A DNA stretch of 64,000 bases from a virus, in IMG/VR virus record IMGVR_UViG_3300032093_000074, positions 1 through 64,000 of that record; one strand, 5' to 3'. This document shows positions 50,701 to 59,544 of this stretch, piece by piece (the first letter of the stretch is position 1; every line of letters begins with the position of its first letter). The position numbers and the translations under genes were made by a program. The notes beneath the pieces are model-generated. The model had not been told where the DNA came from and did not search any database. It saw only the letters and a program-made list of their open reading frames with translations.

Positions 50701-53700
50701 TCTTTCAGTGCAGCGAAGGACGCGGCCCCCAAAGCCCCAACGTCCGAAGGCCCAGACTTCCAAAAGCTCATTGACCTGGCTAAAAAAGCCAAAACAGACA
50801 AACAGCCCCCTGCGAAGATCGAAGGCCAACGTATTGCAACGGTTACGTTGGACGGCAAGCCCACGCAAATAACATTCGTGTTTTTGCGACGGCCGGACGG
50901 CCAGCTTATGTTCGCCGACCAGCAACAGTTCAACGTCGTGTATAAGGCCGGCGACACTGTTCACCTCCCGATAGAAGACAAAGCGTCGATCATCATCAAG
51001 CGGGATGGCAACATTATCGGCTTGGTGATGCCGTTCCGCAACCAAGAGCTATTCACCAAGGTTGAGAACCCGCTGTCGCCGGACACAATCGCAACTCAAA
51101 TCGTCCGAGAAGGCAACCTCCCTGATGACATTGTCGCGGCATTGTCAAGGACAGCTGAAGGCCCACGTTTGGCAGAACCAAAAGCAGTTGGAGCCACCGA
51201 TGCCGAAATAGCTGCTTTGGAACAAAAGATCGCCGACCTTGAACAAATCAGGACTAACCTCGTCGCCGATACAGTCAGCCTGCGCGATGCCCTCGACCAG
51301 ACTCGCTCCGAACTTGAAATCATGCGCGAGGAAGCTGCTGCGGCAACGCAAATACAGGGTGCGTTAGCGCCGCGCCTAAAGCCTGTCGAAGCACCTACCG
51401 ACGTTAGAATCGCGGAAGCCCAGGCCCGCGTCGACCAACTAAAGCAGGATCTCGACGCTAAAGAAGCGGCCGCAGTAGAAGCGCAAAAGAAAGCTGATAA
51501 CCTAGCCAACCTCAGCGACGAGGAAGGCCTCAGCGTTGCAGAACGCCAAAAGCGGCTAGCCAAGAGTGTCAAAGCCGACAACGCTGCAAAAAAGCTAGAA
51601 AATGCTGCTGACGAGGCTTGGGTAACGCACCGTGACGCAGTTGCCGAACTTGAGGCGTTGAAAGCAGGAAGCGCCGCCGGCCCTGTTGGGCCGCCACAAG
51701 GGTTTGTGCAAGTTGATTCGGTAATCGCGGGCACCGAGTTGCCTGAAGCATTGGACCCACCAGCACTCGAATCAACCGGGCCTGCTCCTAGCGCCCTCAA
51801 CGAATCCGACTGGACCAAGATCGACGACAACAACTGGTCGATCAACACTGGCTATCGTTCGTACCTAGCCACGCGCCGCCAAGTCGGTACGACGAAAGCC
51901 GGCAAACCCCAATACCGCTTCATACTTAAGCGTTACGGCAGCGACGGCCTGCCCATCGAATCGACAGCGCAAGAGTTCACGAACTTCAAACAGGCCCGCA
52001 AGGTTGTCGACGAAGGCCTGCAATATGACCTAGCAAACCCCGTCGCGGAACGGCCAATCTTCCGGCCAGGCCGCGAGCTCACAGCCGGCAGCGGCAATGT
52101 CCTGTCTACGGCACCCGAATTGATCCGCGCCGAACAAAAACTTGCGTCAGGAATCCAACGCCTAAAAAGCCTGGAACGTACCAAAGAGCGTGCGACCGCC
52201 AAGGTCGACAAACTCCGCGTCGACCAGGCAGCTCGTCGCGCCCGACTCAGCCTTCTTACCTCGGCTGAAGTGCGAGCCGAAGCTCGCCTCGGGAAAGAAA
52301 TCGTCACCCAGCCGGATGTCGCCGTTACGGGCCAAGGTCCAACCGGCCGCGTGTTCATCGGCCAAGAAACAGGGGCCCCAAGTGTTGCAAGGCCGCTGTC
52401 GGAATCAGGAGTCCCCGTTGCTCCTGGAGAAGGTTTCCCAGCGATGCTTCGGCCGACAGCGCAGACTGTCCGTTTCGTCGACGAGACAACTCGCCAGATC
52501 AATGAGGTTGAAGCTGCACAGGGCGCAGCCATCGAGGATCGCACTCGCAATGTTGATGTGGTTGTCCAATCAATCGATGCAGCGAACCTGCGCCGGAGGA
52601 CACAGTTGCCGCCAGGGTTGCCCCTCCGTTCCGCGCTCAACATGCCCCGTGCTGAAGGTCAACCATTTATTGGCAGCCAATATGCCCCCGCCGGCCGCCC
52701 CACCAACCGGACGCAAGGTGCAATCGTCGAGATCCAGGAAGGCTTGATCGGCGACACAAAGGCAAGTAGCGAATACTTCCGCGAAGGAACTACTGAAGAA
52801 ATCTACGATCCGATTGTCCTCGCCAACCGTCTCGTTGCCGAACAAATGAACCTCGACATGACCGAAGCCTTCCGGTCACTGATGCGTTCAGCTATCACAG
52901 TCAACGCAGAGGAACTGCTCGGGCGTGACGTTGTGCAAAACCTGCGTAAGGAAGCATACGACCGTGCCTACAGCTGGGCTGGCGGCCGGCCGGCCACCCC
53001 CGAGGGTGTTGCTGCGTATGCCGAAGGGCTGCCGAACCGCGCTGCTGTTGCCGCACGAAAAGAAGCAGAAATCTATGGCGACCTCATCAACAAGGAAATG
53101 GAAAAGCAAGGCTTTGTCACGCTGCCGCTAACTGGGCGCATCGAACGCGGTGTGCCGACCTACGAAATCGACGAAAGCACACCTTACCTTCCTAAATACA
53201 CCCGTGAGCGCGTCATGCGGAAAGCGACCGTCTACAACCCTGATGACATGGGCATCTATTTGAGGACTGCTTCGCGCGTTACGACCGGCTTCAAAAATCT
53301 GACATTGCCATTTTCGTTCCAATGGCAAATCGGCGACATCCTCGGCATTTTCATTTCGGCTGCCGTGTCTGGCGTTAACCCGCTAACACTTGGCAACTAC
53401 ATGGTCGACTCGCTGCGGGCTAACTACGGTGGCCCGAACGCAACGCGCGGCGAAATAATCCGCAACGTTTTCCGCGAAGCTGACAAACGGGGCACCACGC
53501 GCATTGGCGAAATCCTTGCCGAATCGGGCCTCCAGGACGTCGGCCTTCGCATTGGCGAACAACAACGCCTGCGTGGGTACCGTGACGCACCCGAGCGGAT
53601 GACAGTTCCCCAGCAGTTTTTACGGGATTACACGCCAAACATCAAAGGCGACTTTAATGTCGGCGACATCATCCCAACCTGGCGCAAAGGGATGTACCGC

Positions 53701-54678
53701 GTCAACGAAGCGATCAACCGCGTCGGCCGTCACGCGTTTTTCCTTGCCAAGTTCCAAGAAGCCATTGACGGGTACAACGCCCGCAACGGGACGAGTCTGA
53801 CTGCCGAAAGTGCGCTTGAGGCGGGGCTCCACGAAAAGCCCGGCCCCATCCGTGATGCCTTTGAAGATACTGTCGACAGCGCAAACGACGTCATGGGTGA
53901 CTGGATGGGGTTGTCACCGCGCGAACGTAAGTACATCCTGCCGAACGCCACCTTTTACGCATGGATCAAACACATCCACAAGCTGTTCCTAAAAGTCGCC
54001 AAGGAAAACCCGAGTGCGATCAAGTGGTACGTCTATTTGGGCAACTTTGCATACGACCCCGATACCGACCCGTTTGACCTGTACACCGACAAAATCTCTT
54101 TGCCTGGCGGTTTCCTGGCCGGCAGCAACTTCATGAACCCGTTTGCCGACGTAGTCGGCGGCCCGATTGGCCGCGCCATTGTGAAGGGCGACCCATCGTC
54201 ACTCCTGTCCCCACTGTCCCCACTTCCCCGCATCCTGGGAGCAGGATTCCTTGGTGAAAACTTGCCACGACTCAAGGATGTGTCGAGGCCCTACGGGACG
54301 GGATCGGTTGGGTCCACCGGGACCGAGCGCAACACGATGTTGTTCCGTCGTCCCGAAGAACTACTGGGCTTCTCGTTGCAACAGTTCCCCATCGCCACCC
54401 GAGTCTTGGACATTCTGCCCACTGGCACCATCCCAGGGACAAATATCCAAACCGGCCCATACCAACGATACGACACCGGCCAGGCGCGGCTGCGGCCAGG
54501 CACTTTGGACATGGTGCCCAAAGCCGGTGGGCGCGCCGTTGCAGCAGCTCGTCTTCTTGGCCTGCCCTTCCTGCCCACGGCGACAAGGCAGCAAATGTCT
54601 GACATCGAACGCACCGCTAAGGAACGCTTGGTCGCGTTCGAAGAAGCACAAAAACGTGCCAAAGCACTCCAGGGGTAA
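47710..54678 (+). CDS. Giant internal virion (ejection) protein, 2,322 aa
   Basis: One of the largest reading frames expected in such a phage. Seen in order: Pro/Lys-rich N-terminus; a Gly-rich hydrophobic stretch near 80-100; two long coiled coils (near 575-830 and 1,160-1,320) built of similar units such as IAALEQKIADLEQI and IAELEDQIDTATAEID. Two related beta-rich domains follow, each with a TxxGKPQYRF- or TKDGKDKKKY-type strand plus a SF..AK/NF..AR end (near 945-1,010 and 1,370-1,430). The helical C-terminal part has TTGFKNLTLPFSFQW and PNATFYAWIKHIHKLF. It likely passes into the host during DNA entry. No enzyme motif is evident. Confidence 0.6.
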   Translation: MAQYTPPPTALPVGPEGGKGKKRLKPLTTGPAAPPAQPVTTVPTVPGSAPQLRPPVAPAKKEDEGEWSWENVGKAFSPQKSADFLANAIIAAPAAVFGLGTGLFKGGDKKGTEGGSLSIPTKVFQALLGTSFGPIALSETGEEYSESLANTFTGKNIRLAGQAIKRGETPLPYLMEDAGNAAIVLGGTGAVLKGASAGGRISAAGAARLNRVGAKVSKAANVADWIGDAPIRLPIEAVSKSVSTAGKYGRYKANNLRAEAARREALDPMDPEVMSKRAKANRLEARWGKEIDRGGIVTVVTQKLLGTGVGRAVLRANKNGTKIVREMTEVADKPLFWEDLGPMTPEENQAVFAIINGRAALIEEVAQRTGQSVEYIAEIGRYNFEPGYSLTPAGARMASDYLNGRLSPQQSSRIQDAAQKVSARLEIQTEQARGGYGRKTPLTPSYDIPFPSPDKFADAMARIGRSDVAEEIGALYESGFFSDLQDPRVIEYMRARVEAAPESVALDSTLYPPKERNNVEFYKRVREALLAQGEATIAGFPRPPGDMGGPSTGVPPQDFYTTNKYPGDLVRTPAQNIKRSIKILERLRGKNRKLAEQIVDAELRIRKLEFIVIKAQYKIGQLAGYYTDADGNLVSPDSPEATNYVPGMLEKLQAERNRLKAIDDEMRATQSDSTVVNGVIVNRELVEENLAVVEDGIAAVEAGIAELEDQIDTATAEIDAEEGRQIDAGDQLDEAGENPDEIIAAAKADVEEIPGDPDAYSELAPTDEQIAALQDEILDLESAISTNVVDLRKLDIEITNAKLTRDDASKTVEPETLAAAPAAEGFISADQLLAILEKAVADKTLPAEVIDDVKQHLDTTYVAPTKDKEIAKAADEVLLSAKNGGYRNSGGYPALVSNVNGELWFSNGYMATKIPGGSKAAELFKEPGRYTDPWGQTLGFKTVGGRTTMERTIGDTTYRIEENVVGKTKDGKDKKKYTLSQLDADGNVVAGTQQTYGSFSAAKDAAPKAPTSEGPDFQKLIDLAKKAKTDKQPPAKIEGQRIATVTLDGKPTQITFVFLRRPDGQLMFADQQQFNVVYKAGDTVHLPIEDKASIIIKRDGNIIGLVMPFRNQELFTKVENPLSPDTIATQIVREGNLPDDIVAALSRTAEGPRLAEPKAVGATDAEIAALEQKIADLEQIRTNLVADTVSLRDALDQTRSELEIMREEAAAATQIQGALAPRLKPVEAPTDVRIAEAQARVDQLKQDLDAKEAAAVEAQKKADNLANLSDEEGLSVAERQKRLAKSVKADNAAKKLENAADEAWVTHRDAVAELEALKAGSAAGPVGPPQGFVQVDSVIAGTELPEALDPPALESTGPAPSALNESDWTKIDDNNWSINTGYRSYLATRRQVGTTKAGKPQYRFILKRYGSDGLPIESTAQEFTNFKQARKVVDEGLQYDLANPVAERPIFRPGRELTAGSGNVLSTAPELIRAEQKLASGIQRLKSLERTKERATAKVDKLRVDQAARRARLSLLTSAEVRAEARLGKEIVTQPDVAVTGQGPTGRVFIGQETGAPSVARPLSESGVPVAPGEGFPAMLRPTAQTVRFVDETTRQINEVEAAQGAAIEDRTRNVDVVVQSIDAANLRRRTQLPPGLPLRSALNMPRAEGQPFIGSQYAPAGRPTNRTQGAIVEIQEGLIGDTKASSEYFREGTTEEIYDPIVLANRLVAEQMNLDMTEAFRSLMRSAITVNAEELLGRDVVQNLRKEAYDRAYSWAGGRPATPEGVAAYAEGLPNRAAVAARKEAEIYGDLINKEMEKQGFVTLPLTGRIERGVPTYEIDESTPYLPKYTRERVMRKATVYNPDDMGIYLRTASRVTTGFKNLTLPFSFQWQIGDILGIFISAAVSGVNPLTLGNYMVDSLRANYGGPNATRGEIIRNVFREADKRGTTRIGEILAESGLQDVGLRIGEQQRLRGYRDAPERMTVPQQFLRDYTPNIKGDFNVGDIIPTWRKGMYRVNEAINRVGRHAFFLAKFQEAIDGYNARNGTSLTAESALEAGLHEKPGPIRDAFEDTVDSANDVMGDWMGLSPRERKYILPNATFYAWIKHIHKLFLKVAKENPSAIKWYVYLGNFAYDPDTDPFDLYTDKISLPGGFLAGSNFMNPFADVVGGPIGRAIVKGDPSSLLSPLSPLPRILGAGFLGENLPRLKDVSRPYGTGSVGSTGTERNTMLFRRPEELLGFSLQQFPIATRVLDILPTGTIPGTNIQTGPYQRYDTGQARLRPGTLDMVPKAGGRAVAAARLLGLPFLPTATRQQMSDIERTAKERLVAFEEAQKRAKALQG

Positions 54679-55183
54679 CCGGATCGCGGTCGAGCTGGCC
54701 CTTATGGGCCGTCGCCCCACCAGCCTGAACCAGGAACGCACTAGGCATTACCGTGTCCGAGCTGAGGATACGAAATGGTGGCGCGAAGGGTTTTGTTGGG
54801 CGGCCGTTGAAGCTGGGATGCCCCACCTGGAAGCAGCTGAGATCATTGTCCAGCCGGTGCTGAACACCCGCAACTGGCAGGACACGGCGGCCTGTTTCCC
54901 GTCTGCGAAGGCAGCTATTGACGGGTTGATTGACGCGAATGTTTTGGATGACGACACCCCAGACATTATCCCTACCATCACATTCAAGCGCCCTATACTT
55001 GGCAAGCAGGCAGGACTACGATTGACGATTATTGCGCTACCAGAAAGGGTGCCAGGTGAAGAAAGCATTTTGGGATACTCCGAGCCCCAAGGGGAAATCG
55101 CAGCCTCTCACACCCACACAAAAGCTGGCGGCAAAGAAGCGAGCCGCCGACGCCGGCCGGCCGTATCCGAACCTCGTAGATAA
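54656..55183 (+). CDS. RusA-like Holliday junction resolvase
   Basis: About 175 residues. VELALMGRRPTSLNQERTRH gives the RusA strand and Asn, and DTAACFPSAKAAIDGLIDAN followed by VLDDDTPDII gives the acidic cluster of the active site; the strand LRLTIIAL closes the fold. RusA cuts four-way junctions. GTG 54,656 is used because the first strand lies upstream of ATG 54,704; both are possible. The last ~43 residues overlap another gene (55,056) and may be extra. Confidence 0.7.
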   Translation: MPKHSRGNRIAVELALMGRRPTSLNQERTRHYRVRAEDTKWWREGFCWAAVEAGMPHLEAAEIIVQPVLNTRNWQDTAACFPSAKAAIDGLIDANVLDDDTPDIIPTITFKRPILGKQAGLRLTIIALPERVPGEESILGYSEPQGEIAASHTHTKAGGKEASRRRRPAVSEPRR

Positions 55184-55205
55184 CGCATGGGCAGGTAAAC
55201 AATGA
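55056..55205 (+). CDS. Small basic protein with RPYPNLVDN motif, 49 aa
   Basis: Starts at GTG and reads KKAFWDTPSPKGKSQPLTPT then AAKKRAADAGRPYPNLVDNA. The KAFWDTPxP...LTPxQKxxAKxxAxxxGRPYPNLVDN pattern is a recurring small phage protein. It overlaps the RusA-like gene by 128 bases in another frame and ends as ATGA on the next gene. Confidence 0.7.
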   Translation: MKKAFWDTPSPKGKSQPLTPTQKLAAKKRAADAGRPYPNLVDNAWAGKQ

Positions 55206-55393
55206 AGCCAATCCAACAACTTGCACAAGCTAAGGCGAAAAAGGGCAAGACCCCGCCCAAGCCGTTAGGCCCGCTTCAAACGTTGCCTGAGGGCACGAAG
55301 AAGCGAGAAGCAAAGGCATACCCACTTTTGCCGAACCCATATTCATACCAACATCGAAAGTCAAGTGCTCGGATAAAGATGGTCGATAGATGA
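55202..55393 (+). CDS. Small basic protein, 63 aa
   Basis: Lys/Pro/Ala-rich (QLAQAKAKKGKTPPKPLG) with a Tyr-containing end (YPLLPNPYSYQHRKS). Coupled on both sides by four-base overlaps. No family recognised; probably DNA- or virion-associated like its neighbours. Confidence 0.5.
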   Translation: MKPIQQLAQAKAKKGKTPPKPLGPLQTLPEGTKKREAKAYPLLPNPYSYQHRKSSARIKMVDR

Positions 55394-55560
55394 CTCCTGC
55401 TAAGAAACTTGCGGCCAAGATGGCCAAGAAGAAGGCTTACGACCGTCACGAAGAAGGCGAGTCCAAGTACACCGAGCGTGAAGAAACCCGCATGGAAAAC
55501 AAGGGCTGGTCAGAGGAACGCTCCGAACGTCGCGCCCATAGGCTGTCCAAGAGGCGCTGA
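55390..55560 (+). CDS. Small charged protein, 56 aa
   Basis: Highly charged (AKKLAAKMAKKKAYDRHEEG, ERSERRAHRLSKRR), helical. It is one of a run of small basic genes between RusA and a 517-residue protein, comparable to the pair at 2,051-2,334 in phage A. Confidence 0.5.
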   Translation: MTPAKKLAAKMAKKKAYDRHEEGESKYTEREETRMENKGWSEERSERRAHRLSKRR

Positions 55561-55829
55561 TGGCATCGCCAGCGTGGCAACGTAGCGAAGGCAAAAACCC
55601 TGAAGGTGGGCTGAACGCTAAGGGGCGGGCCTCGTACAACCGTGCCACTGGGGGCAAGTTGAAGCCGCCGGTGTCCAAGAAGCAGGCCTCGTCGTCGCCT
55701 GCGGCAGCTGCCCGACGCCGGTCTTTCTGCGCCCGTATGGAGGGGATGAAGCGCCTGTTGACGTCCGAGAAAACGAAACGTGATCCCGATAGCCGGATCA
55801 ACAAAGCCCTACGCAAGTGGGATTGTTGA
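55560..55829 (+). CDS. DUF6321-like small phage protein
   Basis: An 89-residue protein starting PAWQRSEGKNPEGGLNAKGR then ASYNRATGGKLKPPV, which matches the DUF6321-type family, followed by a basic RRRSFCARMEGMKRLL part. This family is widespread beside packaging or structural genes; function unknown. Confidence 0.75.
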   Translation: MASPAWQRSEGKNPEGGLNAKGRASYNRATGGKLKPPVSKKQASSSPAAAARRRSFCARMEGMKRLLTSEKTKRDPDSRINKALRKWDC

Positions 55830-57382
55830 TGGCGGCCGACCCGACGAAGCAACTGGCCGAGAAGAAAGCCAAGAAAAGCCAGCTCGCTGTTGGTGTCCCC
55901 GAGCCTGAGACTGCCCCTGAGAGGGGGTGGGGCTGGTTCGGTGACTTTGTTGGCGATCTGAAAGACGCTGTGACGAATCCTGTGGCGACGGCCAAGCAGA
56001 TGCCAGGCGAGTTTCGTCGCACGTTTATTGACCCGATCTACGGCCTCGGCGAGTCGGTCAACCCGTTGGTTAAGCAGAGCCCGATGGAGCGGGTGAACAA
56101 GGCTGCCGGCGGTCTACTTACGGCTGCGGATTTGTTGACGCCGGCGATACCCGAAGGAGCTATTGCTAACCAGGCGACGCGTAAAATAGCTGGGGCCGTT
56201 GACGACATCGGTCTGAACGCCCCAGCGATCCGACCCGTGATAAGCCCGTCTGGGCTTGAGTTCCCCCGAAACTCGGCGACGACGCGATACGAGAGTGCGA
56301 TGAAAGATTTGGCGCGGGTCTACGGAAACCGTAGTGCCGTCCCAAGTATCCAGGTGCAGGGCAGCCAGATTCCAAAGATTTTGTCGGCTGGGCAATACGC
56401 TCCAGGGTTAGACCCCACATCTGGTTATATCGGGCTAGCTAACAGGTTGGCCGCAGAAAAGGGTGTTGACGCGAGGTCTGGCTATGCCGCGATCCGAAAC
56501 GAGCTGGAACAAAGTTTGGGCGGCCCCGTATATGGGCACATTAGAAACCCCCTCGACGTGCAGACTGCCAGCCAATACCGGACGCCCCGAGCGTTTATGA
56601 ACGCAGAAGAAGGCATGTCAAAACAGGCTATAGATGATTACTGGCGCGACTTCGCGGCTCAGGGCATTTTTGATTTCACTCCTAAGCCAGGCGCAACAGT
56701 CACCCCAGGTGACAGCTACATGATGTTCCGTAGATTTGATGACATCGGGCGCAAAAGTGATTTCCCTAAAATAGTCCAGCCCTATGACCCATCGTTGCCG
56801 CCGATTGCCTACAACGTCCCAACCCCAGAGGTGTACCAAAAACCGCTGCGTGATATAGGCGAGTATTTTGCGGAAAAAGCCGGCGCGTCACGGCTGCCGT
56901 ATGCCGAAATTCAAACGCCGCCAGTTGACGTTGCCGATATGCAAAGGCTTACCGTTATACGCGACGCCAATGAAATGACCCCCACATACGCCCCAGCCAC
57001 AGAGCAGATGGGCATGCGCCTCCGTCGCCAGAACGCTATGCAAACATTGGCAGCTAATAGGGCGCTGGCCGCTCAGGCCCGGGCAGCTGGACTGGACGTA
57101 GTCACGGGGCAAACAAAACGTGGGTCGGCAATGCTGACAGAGCGGAATCTTGAGCAGCTGCGCGAGAAACCTGGTTTTATGGATTTGTTGATGGAGGAGT
57201 TTTTTATTCCAGATCGACAAGCCCTTGACTTGGTAGATGAGGACCGGTACCGGGCTCAGCTACGCACGATGGCGCAGGAAATTGCGCGTCAGCGTCGTAG
57301 CCAACTAGCGGCCCGCGCAGCTGTCGCCCCAGAACGCGGGGCAAACGATTTGTTCCTAGCGCGGGAAAAGGATATCGCCTAA
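55829..57382 (+). CDS. Large hypothetical virion-type protein, 517 aa
   Basis: N-terminus Lys/Ala-rich, then GWGWFGDFVGDLKDAVTNPV, a hydrophobic Leu/Ala stretch (AAGGLLTAADLLTPAIPEGA), and a helical C-terminus with Arg/Gln-rich coils (RQRRSQLAARAAVAPERGA). The mixture resembles injected virion proteins. The centre (SGYIGLANRLAAEKG, YWRDFAAQGIFDFTPKPG) gives no known motif. It could also be a toxin-like or polyvalent module. Confidence 0.5.
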   Translation: MAADPTKQLAEKKAKKSQLAVGVPEPETAPERGWGWFGDFVGDLKDAVTNPVATAKQMPGEFRRTFIDPIYGLGESVNPLVKQSPMERVNKAAGGLLTAADLLTPAIPEGAIANQATRKIAGAVDDIGLNAPAIRPVISPSGLEFPRNSATTRYESAMKDLARVYGNRSAVPSIQVQGSQIPKILSAGQYAPGLDPTSGYIGLANRLAAEKGVDARSGYAAIRNELEQSLGGPVYGHIRNPLDVQTASQYRTPRAFMNAEEGMSKQAIDDYWRDFAAQGIFDFTPKPGATVTPGDSYMMFRRFDDIGRKSDFPKIVQPYDPSLPPIAYNVPTPEVYQKPLRDIGEYFAEKAGASRLPYAEIQTPPVDVADMQRLTVIRDANEMTPTYAPATEQMGMRLRRQNAMQTLAANRALAAQARAAGLDVVTGQTKRGSAMLTERNLEQLREKPGFMDLLMEEFFIPDRQALDLVDEDRYRAQLRTMAQEIARQRRSQLAARAAVAPERGANDLFLAREKDIA

Positions 57383-57456
57383 CCCTTAAGGTTGTATTGA
57401 GGGTTGTTGCCGACTAGGGTAGTCGGAACATATCCGTAGACGCTTGGGAGCCGTAC

Positions 57457-57645
57457 ATGGGAACCACGAAAGAGTTTGAATACGGCGATGCCGTGAAGGT
57501 CAAAGGCCTGCATGGAGAGTTCGTCGTCCACAGCAAGAACCAGGACGGTTCATATTCGATTTATGGGGGGACGGTAAGTCACCGTCAGTTCAGGGATATC
57601 TATCCCGACCGGCTTACGCCGATCAAACGAAAGGAACGCCCATGA
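57457..57645 (+). CDS. KOW-like small protein, 62 aa
   Basis: A beta-rich protein: EYGDAVKVKGLHGEFVVHSK, DGSYSIYGG and HRQFRDIYPDRL. The barrel-like strand order with a Gly turn resembles small KOW/SH3-like proteins. A 74-base gap precedes it, and it overlaps the lysozyme-like gene by four bases. Confidence 0.5.
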   Translation: MGTTKEFEYGDAVKVKGLHGEFVVHSKNQDGSYSIYGGTVSHRQFRDIYPDRLTPIKRKERP

Positions 57646-58061
57646 AGAAGATTCTCGTCGCCGCCTTTGCGGCCATGTCCTTGACCGCCAGCCCCGTCGG
57701 AGCGACCGAGTGGCGCTGCCCCAAATGGCACAAGCTCGCGCTTGACGTCGGGTTCAAACGGTCGGATCTCAAGACCCTTGACTACATTTTGTGGCGTGAG
57801 AGCCGATGCCGGCCAGAAGCCAAGGGCTACAACAAGCGGGCCGACGGCAGTGTCTGGTCGACCGACCTTGGGCTCAGCCAAATTAATAATTACAGCTGGG
57901 TTACCTACCTTCGGAACCTCGGGATCATCAAGCACTCCGAGGACCTGTTACACCCACGCACTAACTTGCGAGCTGCGAAAGCCTTGTATGACTACTCAAA
58001 GTCCAAGGGCTACTCACCGTGGCACCAATGGAGAATCAGTAGTAGCACATACCGAGGGTAA
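57642..58061 (+). CDS. Secreted lysozyme/transglycosylase-like protein (phage B)
   Basis: A 139-residue protein with a signal peptide (about 1-21, ending SPVGA) and the goose-lysozyme-like motifs WRESRC near 50 and DGSVWSTDLGLSQINNYSWV near 69-88. It corresponds closely to 13,051 in phage A, including YLRxLxIIKxSEDLL and the GYSxWHQWR end. It should act on murein glycan outside the membrane, separate from the endolysin. Confidence 0.75.
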   Translation: MKKILVAAFAAMSLTASPVGATEWRCPKWHKLALDVGFKRSDLKTLDYILWRESRCRPEAKGYNKRADGSVWSTDLGLSQINNYSWVTYLRNLGIIKHSEDLLHPRTNLRAAKALYDYSKSKGYSPWHQWRISSSTYRG

Positions 58062-58066
58062 TGTGG

Positions 58067-58072
58067 TATAGT
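58067..58072 (+). promoter_or_regulatory. Candidate -10 element before the annealing operon
   Basis: GTGGTATAGT lies 19 bases before ATG 58,091 and resembles the -10 elements of the right-end cassettes (GTGGTATTGT, GTGGTAATGT). No clear -35 is visible at the normal distance. Confidence 0.35.
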
Positions 58073-58090
58073 AGAATCATGGAGGATCAA

Positions 58091-58615
58091 ATGACCACAG
58101 AAATTGAGAAAACAACATTCGGTGTCGCCACAGGTGGCACCCCCGAGATCGTCAAAGTGTTCAACCGAGCACTCCTTGACGCTGACGAACTGCGCCAAGA
58201 GCTCGCAGACGCCGGTGACTACACGTCACTCGCCTACGGCCTCGTCGCGTTCAAAGACCTCAAAGCGAACCTGGACATCCTGGTCCGCGCAATCGAGGAC
58301 GACGTAGCTGCCCACCTGCCAGCAAAGAAACACACCATTGAAGGACTCGGCACCTTTGAGCGCCGATCCACCACGTCACGCAAATGGGACTCCGAAGGCC
58401 TCATGCAGTACATGGTGCGCGACGTCCTTGACCCCGACCGCACTGGTGAAGTCAACTACGACCGCATCTGGGATCTGATCGAGGCCCTCAAAGCCGTGCT
58501 GCCCCTCACCGCGTCGCTTGGCTGGCGTGTCACCGCACTCAAAGAGCTCGGCATGCCCGTGGACAACTTCGCCGAAACAACCTACGGCCGTCAAACAATC
58601 TCGGTGGTGAAGTGA
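58091..58615 (+). CDS. Hypothetical protein before the annealing protein, 174 aa
   Basis: ATG 58,091 follows ATGGAGGATCAA, a good ribosome site. Contains DLKANLDILVRAIEDDVAAH, a TFERRSTTSRKWDSEGL segment and a helical end. Genes in this position often support recombination or encode nuclease inhibitors. It is coupled to the next gene by a one-base overlap. Confidence 0.6.
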   Translation: MTTEIEKTTFGVATGGTPEIVKVFNRALLDADELRQELADAGDYTSLAYGLVAFKDLKANLDILVRAIEDDVAAHLPAKKHTIEGLGTFERRSTTSRKWDSEGLMQYMVRDVLDPDRTGEVNYDRIWDLIEALKAVLPLTASLGWRVTALKELGMPVDNFAETTYGRQTISVVK

Positions 58616-59544
58616 TGAGCGACGTAGAACTGTACGAACACACATGGAAACTCGCCCAACGTGTCAACCAGACACCGTTCGTGCCGAAGTCCATGATGGG
58701 CAAACCCGAACACGTCCTAGCCTGTGTGCTGTACGGGCGGGAGATCGGGCTCGGCCCAATGCAGGCGCTGAACAGCATCCACGTCATTGAAGGTCGCGCC
58801 GCTGCCAGCCCCGAACTGATGCGAGCACTCGTCGCCAAAGCCGGCCACCGCATCGACATCACCGAAAACACCAACGACGCATGCACCATGAAAGGCAGCC
58901 GGCAGGACACCGGCGCTGAAGCCGTGGTGCGCTGGTCAATGGACGACGCGAAGGCCGCAGGGCTGACGCACAAAGACAACTGGAAAAAGTATCCGCGAGC
59001 CATGCTGGCCGCGCGAGCGACAAGCGAACTGTGTCGCCTGCTTTTCCCAGACGTGATCGCTGGGCTTTCCTACACCCCTGAGGAGGTGGAAAGCATCTCT
59101 AACGAGAGGACCGTGACCCCGTCTCGCCAAGAGATCCAGGAAAGCCCAGCACCGACCGACGAACTGATCGTTGACGCTGTTATCGTGGCCGAGACGGATC
59201 AGTCCGTTGTGCAAGTGGAGGATGGGCCCGAGGTACCTGGGGAGGACATCGCGGGCCCATCCGAAACTGACCCAACCGAAGCCGCGCTGGAGCTCCTGAT
59301 GGAAGCGTTCCCCGGCAGTGAGCTCGTTGAAACCGGCGAACCAGTCGCCGAGGCTGAGCTGGTCGATAGCAAAACCGCTGACGAACGACGCAAAGAGATG
59401 AAAGCGTGGGGCAACTGGAACCGCATCCGTGCCGTAGCAATGCCCATTGCCCGAGGCGAAGGCATGGCCGTCCCACAGAACGTAGACGAGTTCATCAACA
59501 ACCACACCCTGTACACCCTCGTCGCAAAGCAGCTGAGCCGATGA
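58615..59544 (+). CDS. RecT-family single-strand annealing protein
   Basis: A 309-residue protein. RecT signatures: FVPKSMMGKPEHVLACVLYG near 22, GLGPMQALNSIHVIEGRAAA near 45, and KYPRAMLAARATSELCRLLF near 120. A disordered acidic linker (about 160-265) leads to a small C-terminal domain (WGNWNRIRAVAMPIARGEG). RecT anneals single strands after exonuclease resection. It is a different annealing family from phage A's Rad52/Erf-like protein. Confidence 0.82.
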   Translation: MSDVELYEHTWKLAQRVNQTPFVPKSMMGKPEHVLACVLYGREIGLGPMQALNSIHVIEGRAAASPELMRALVAKAGHRIDITENTNDACTMKGSRQDTGAEAVVRWSMDDAKAAGLTHKDNWKKYPRAMLAARATSELCRLLFPDVIAGLSYTPEEVESISNERTVTPSRQEIQESPAPTDELIVDAVIVAETDQSVVQVEDGPEVPGEDIAGPSETDPTEAALELLMEAFPGSELVETGEPVAEAELVDSKTADERRKEMKAWGNWNRIRAVAMPIARGEGMAVPQNVDEFINNHTLYTLVAKQLSR

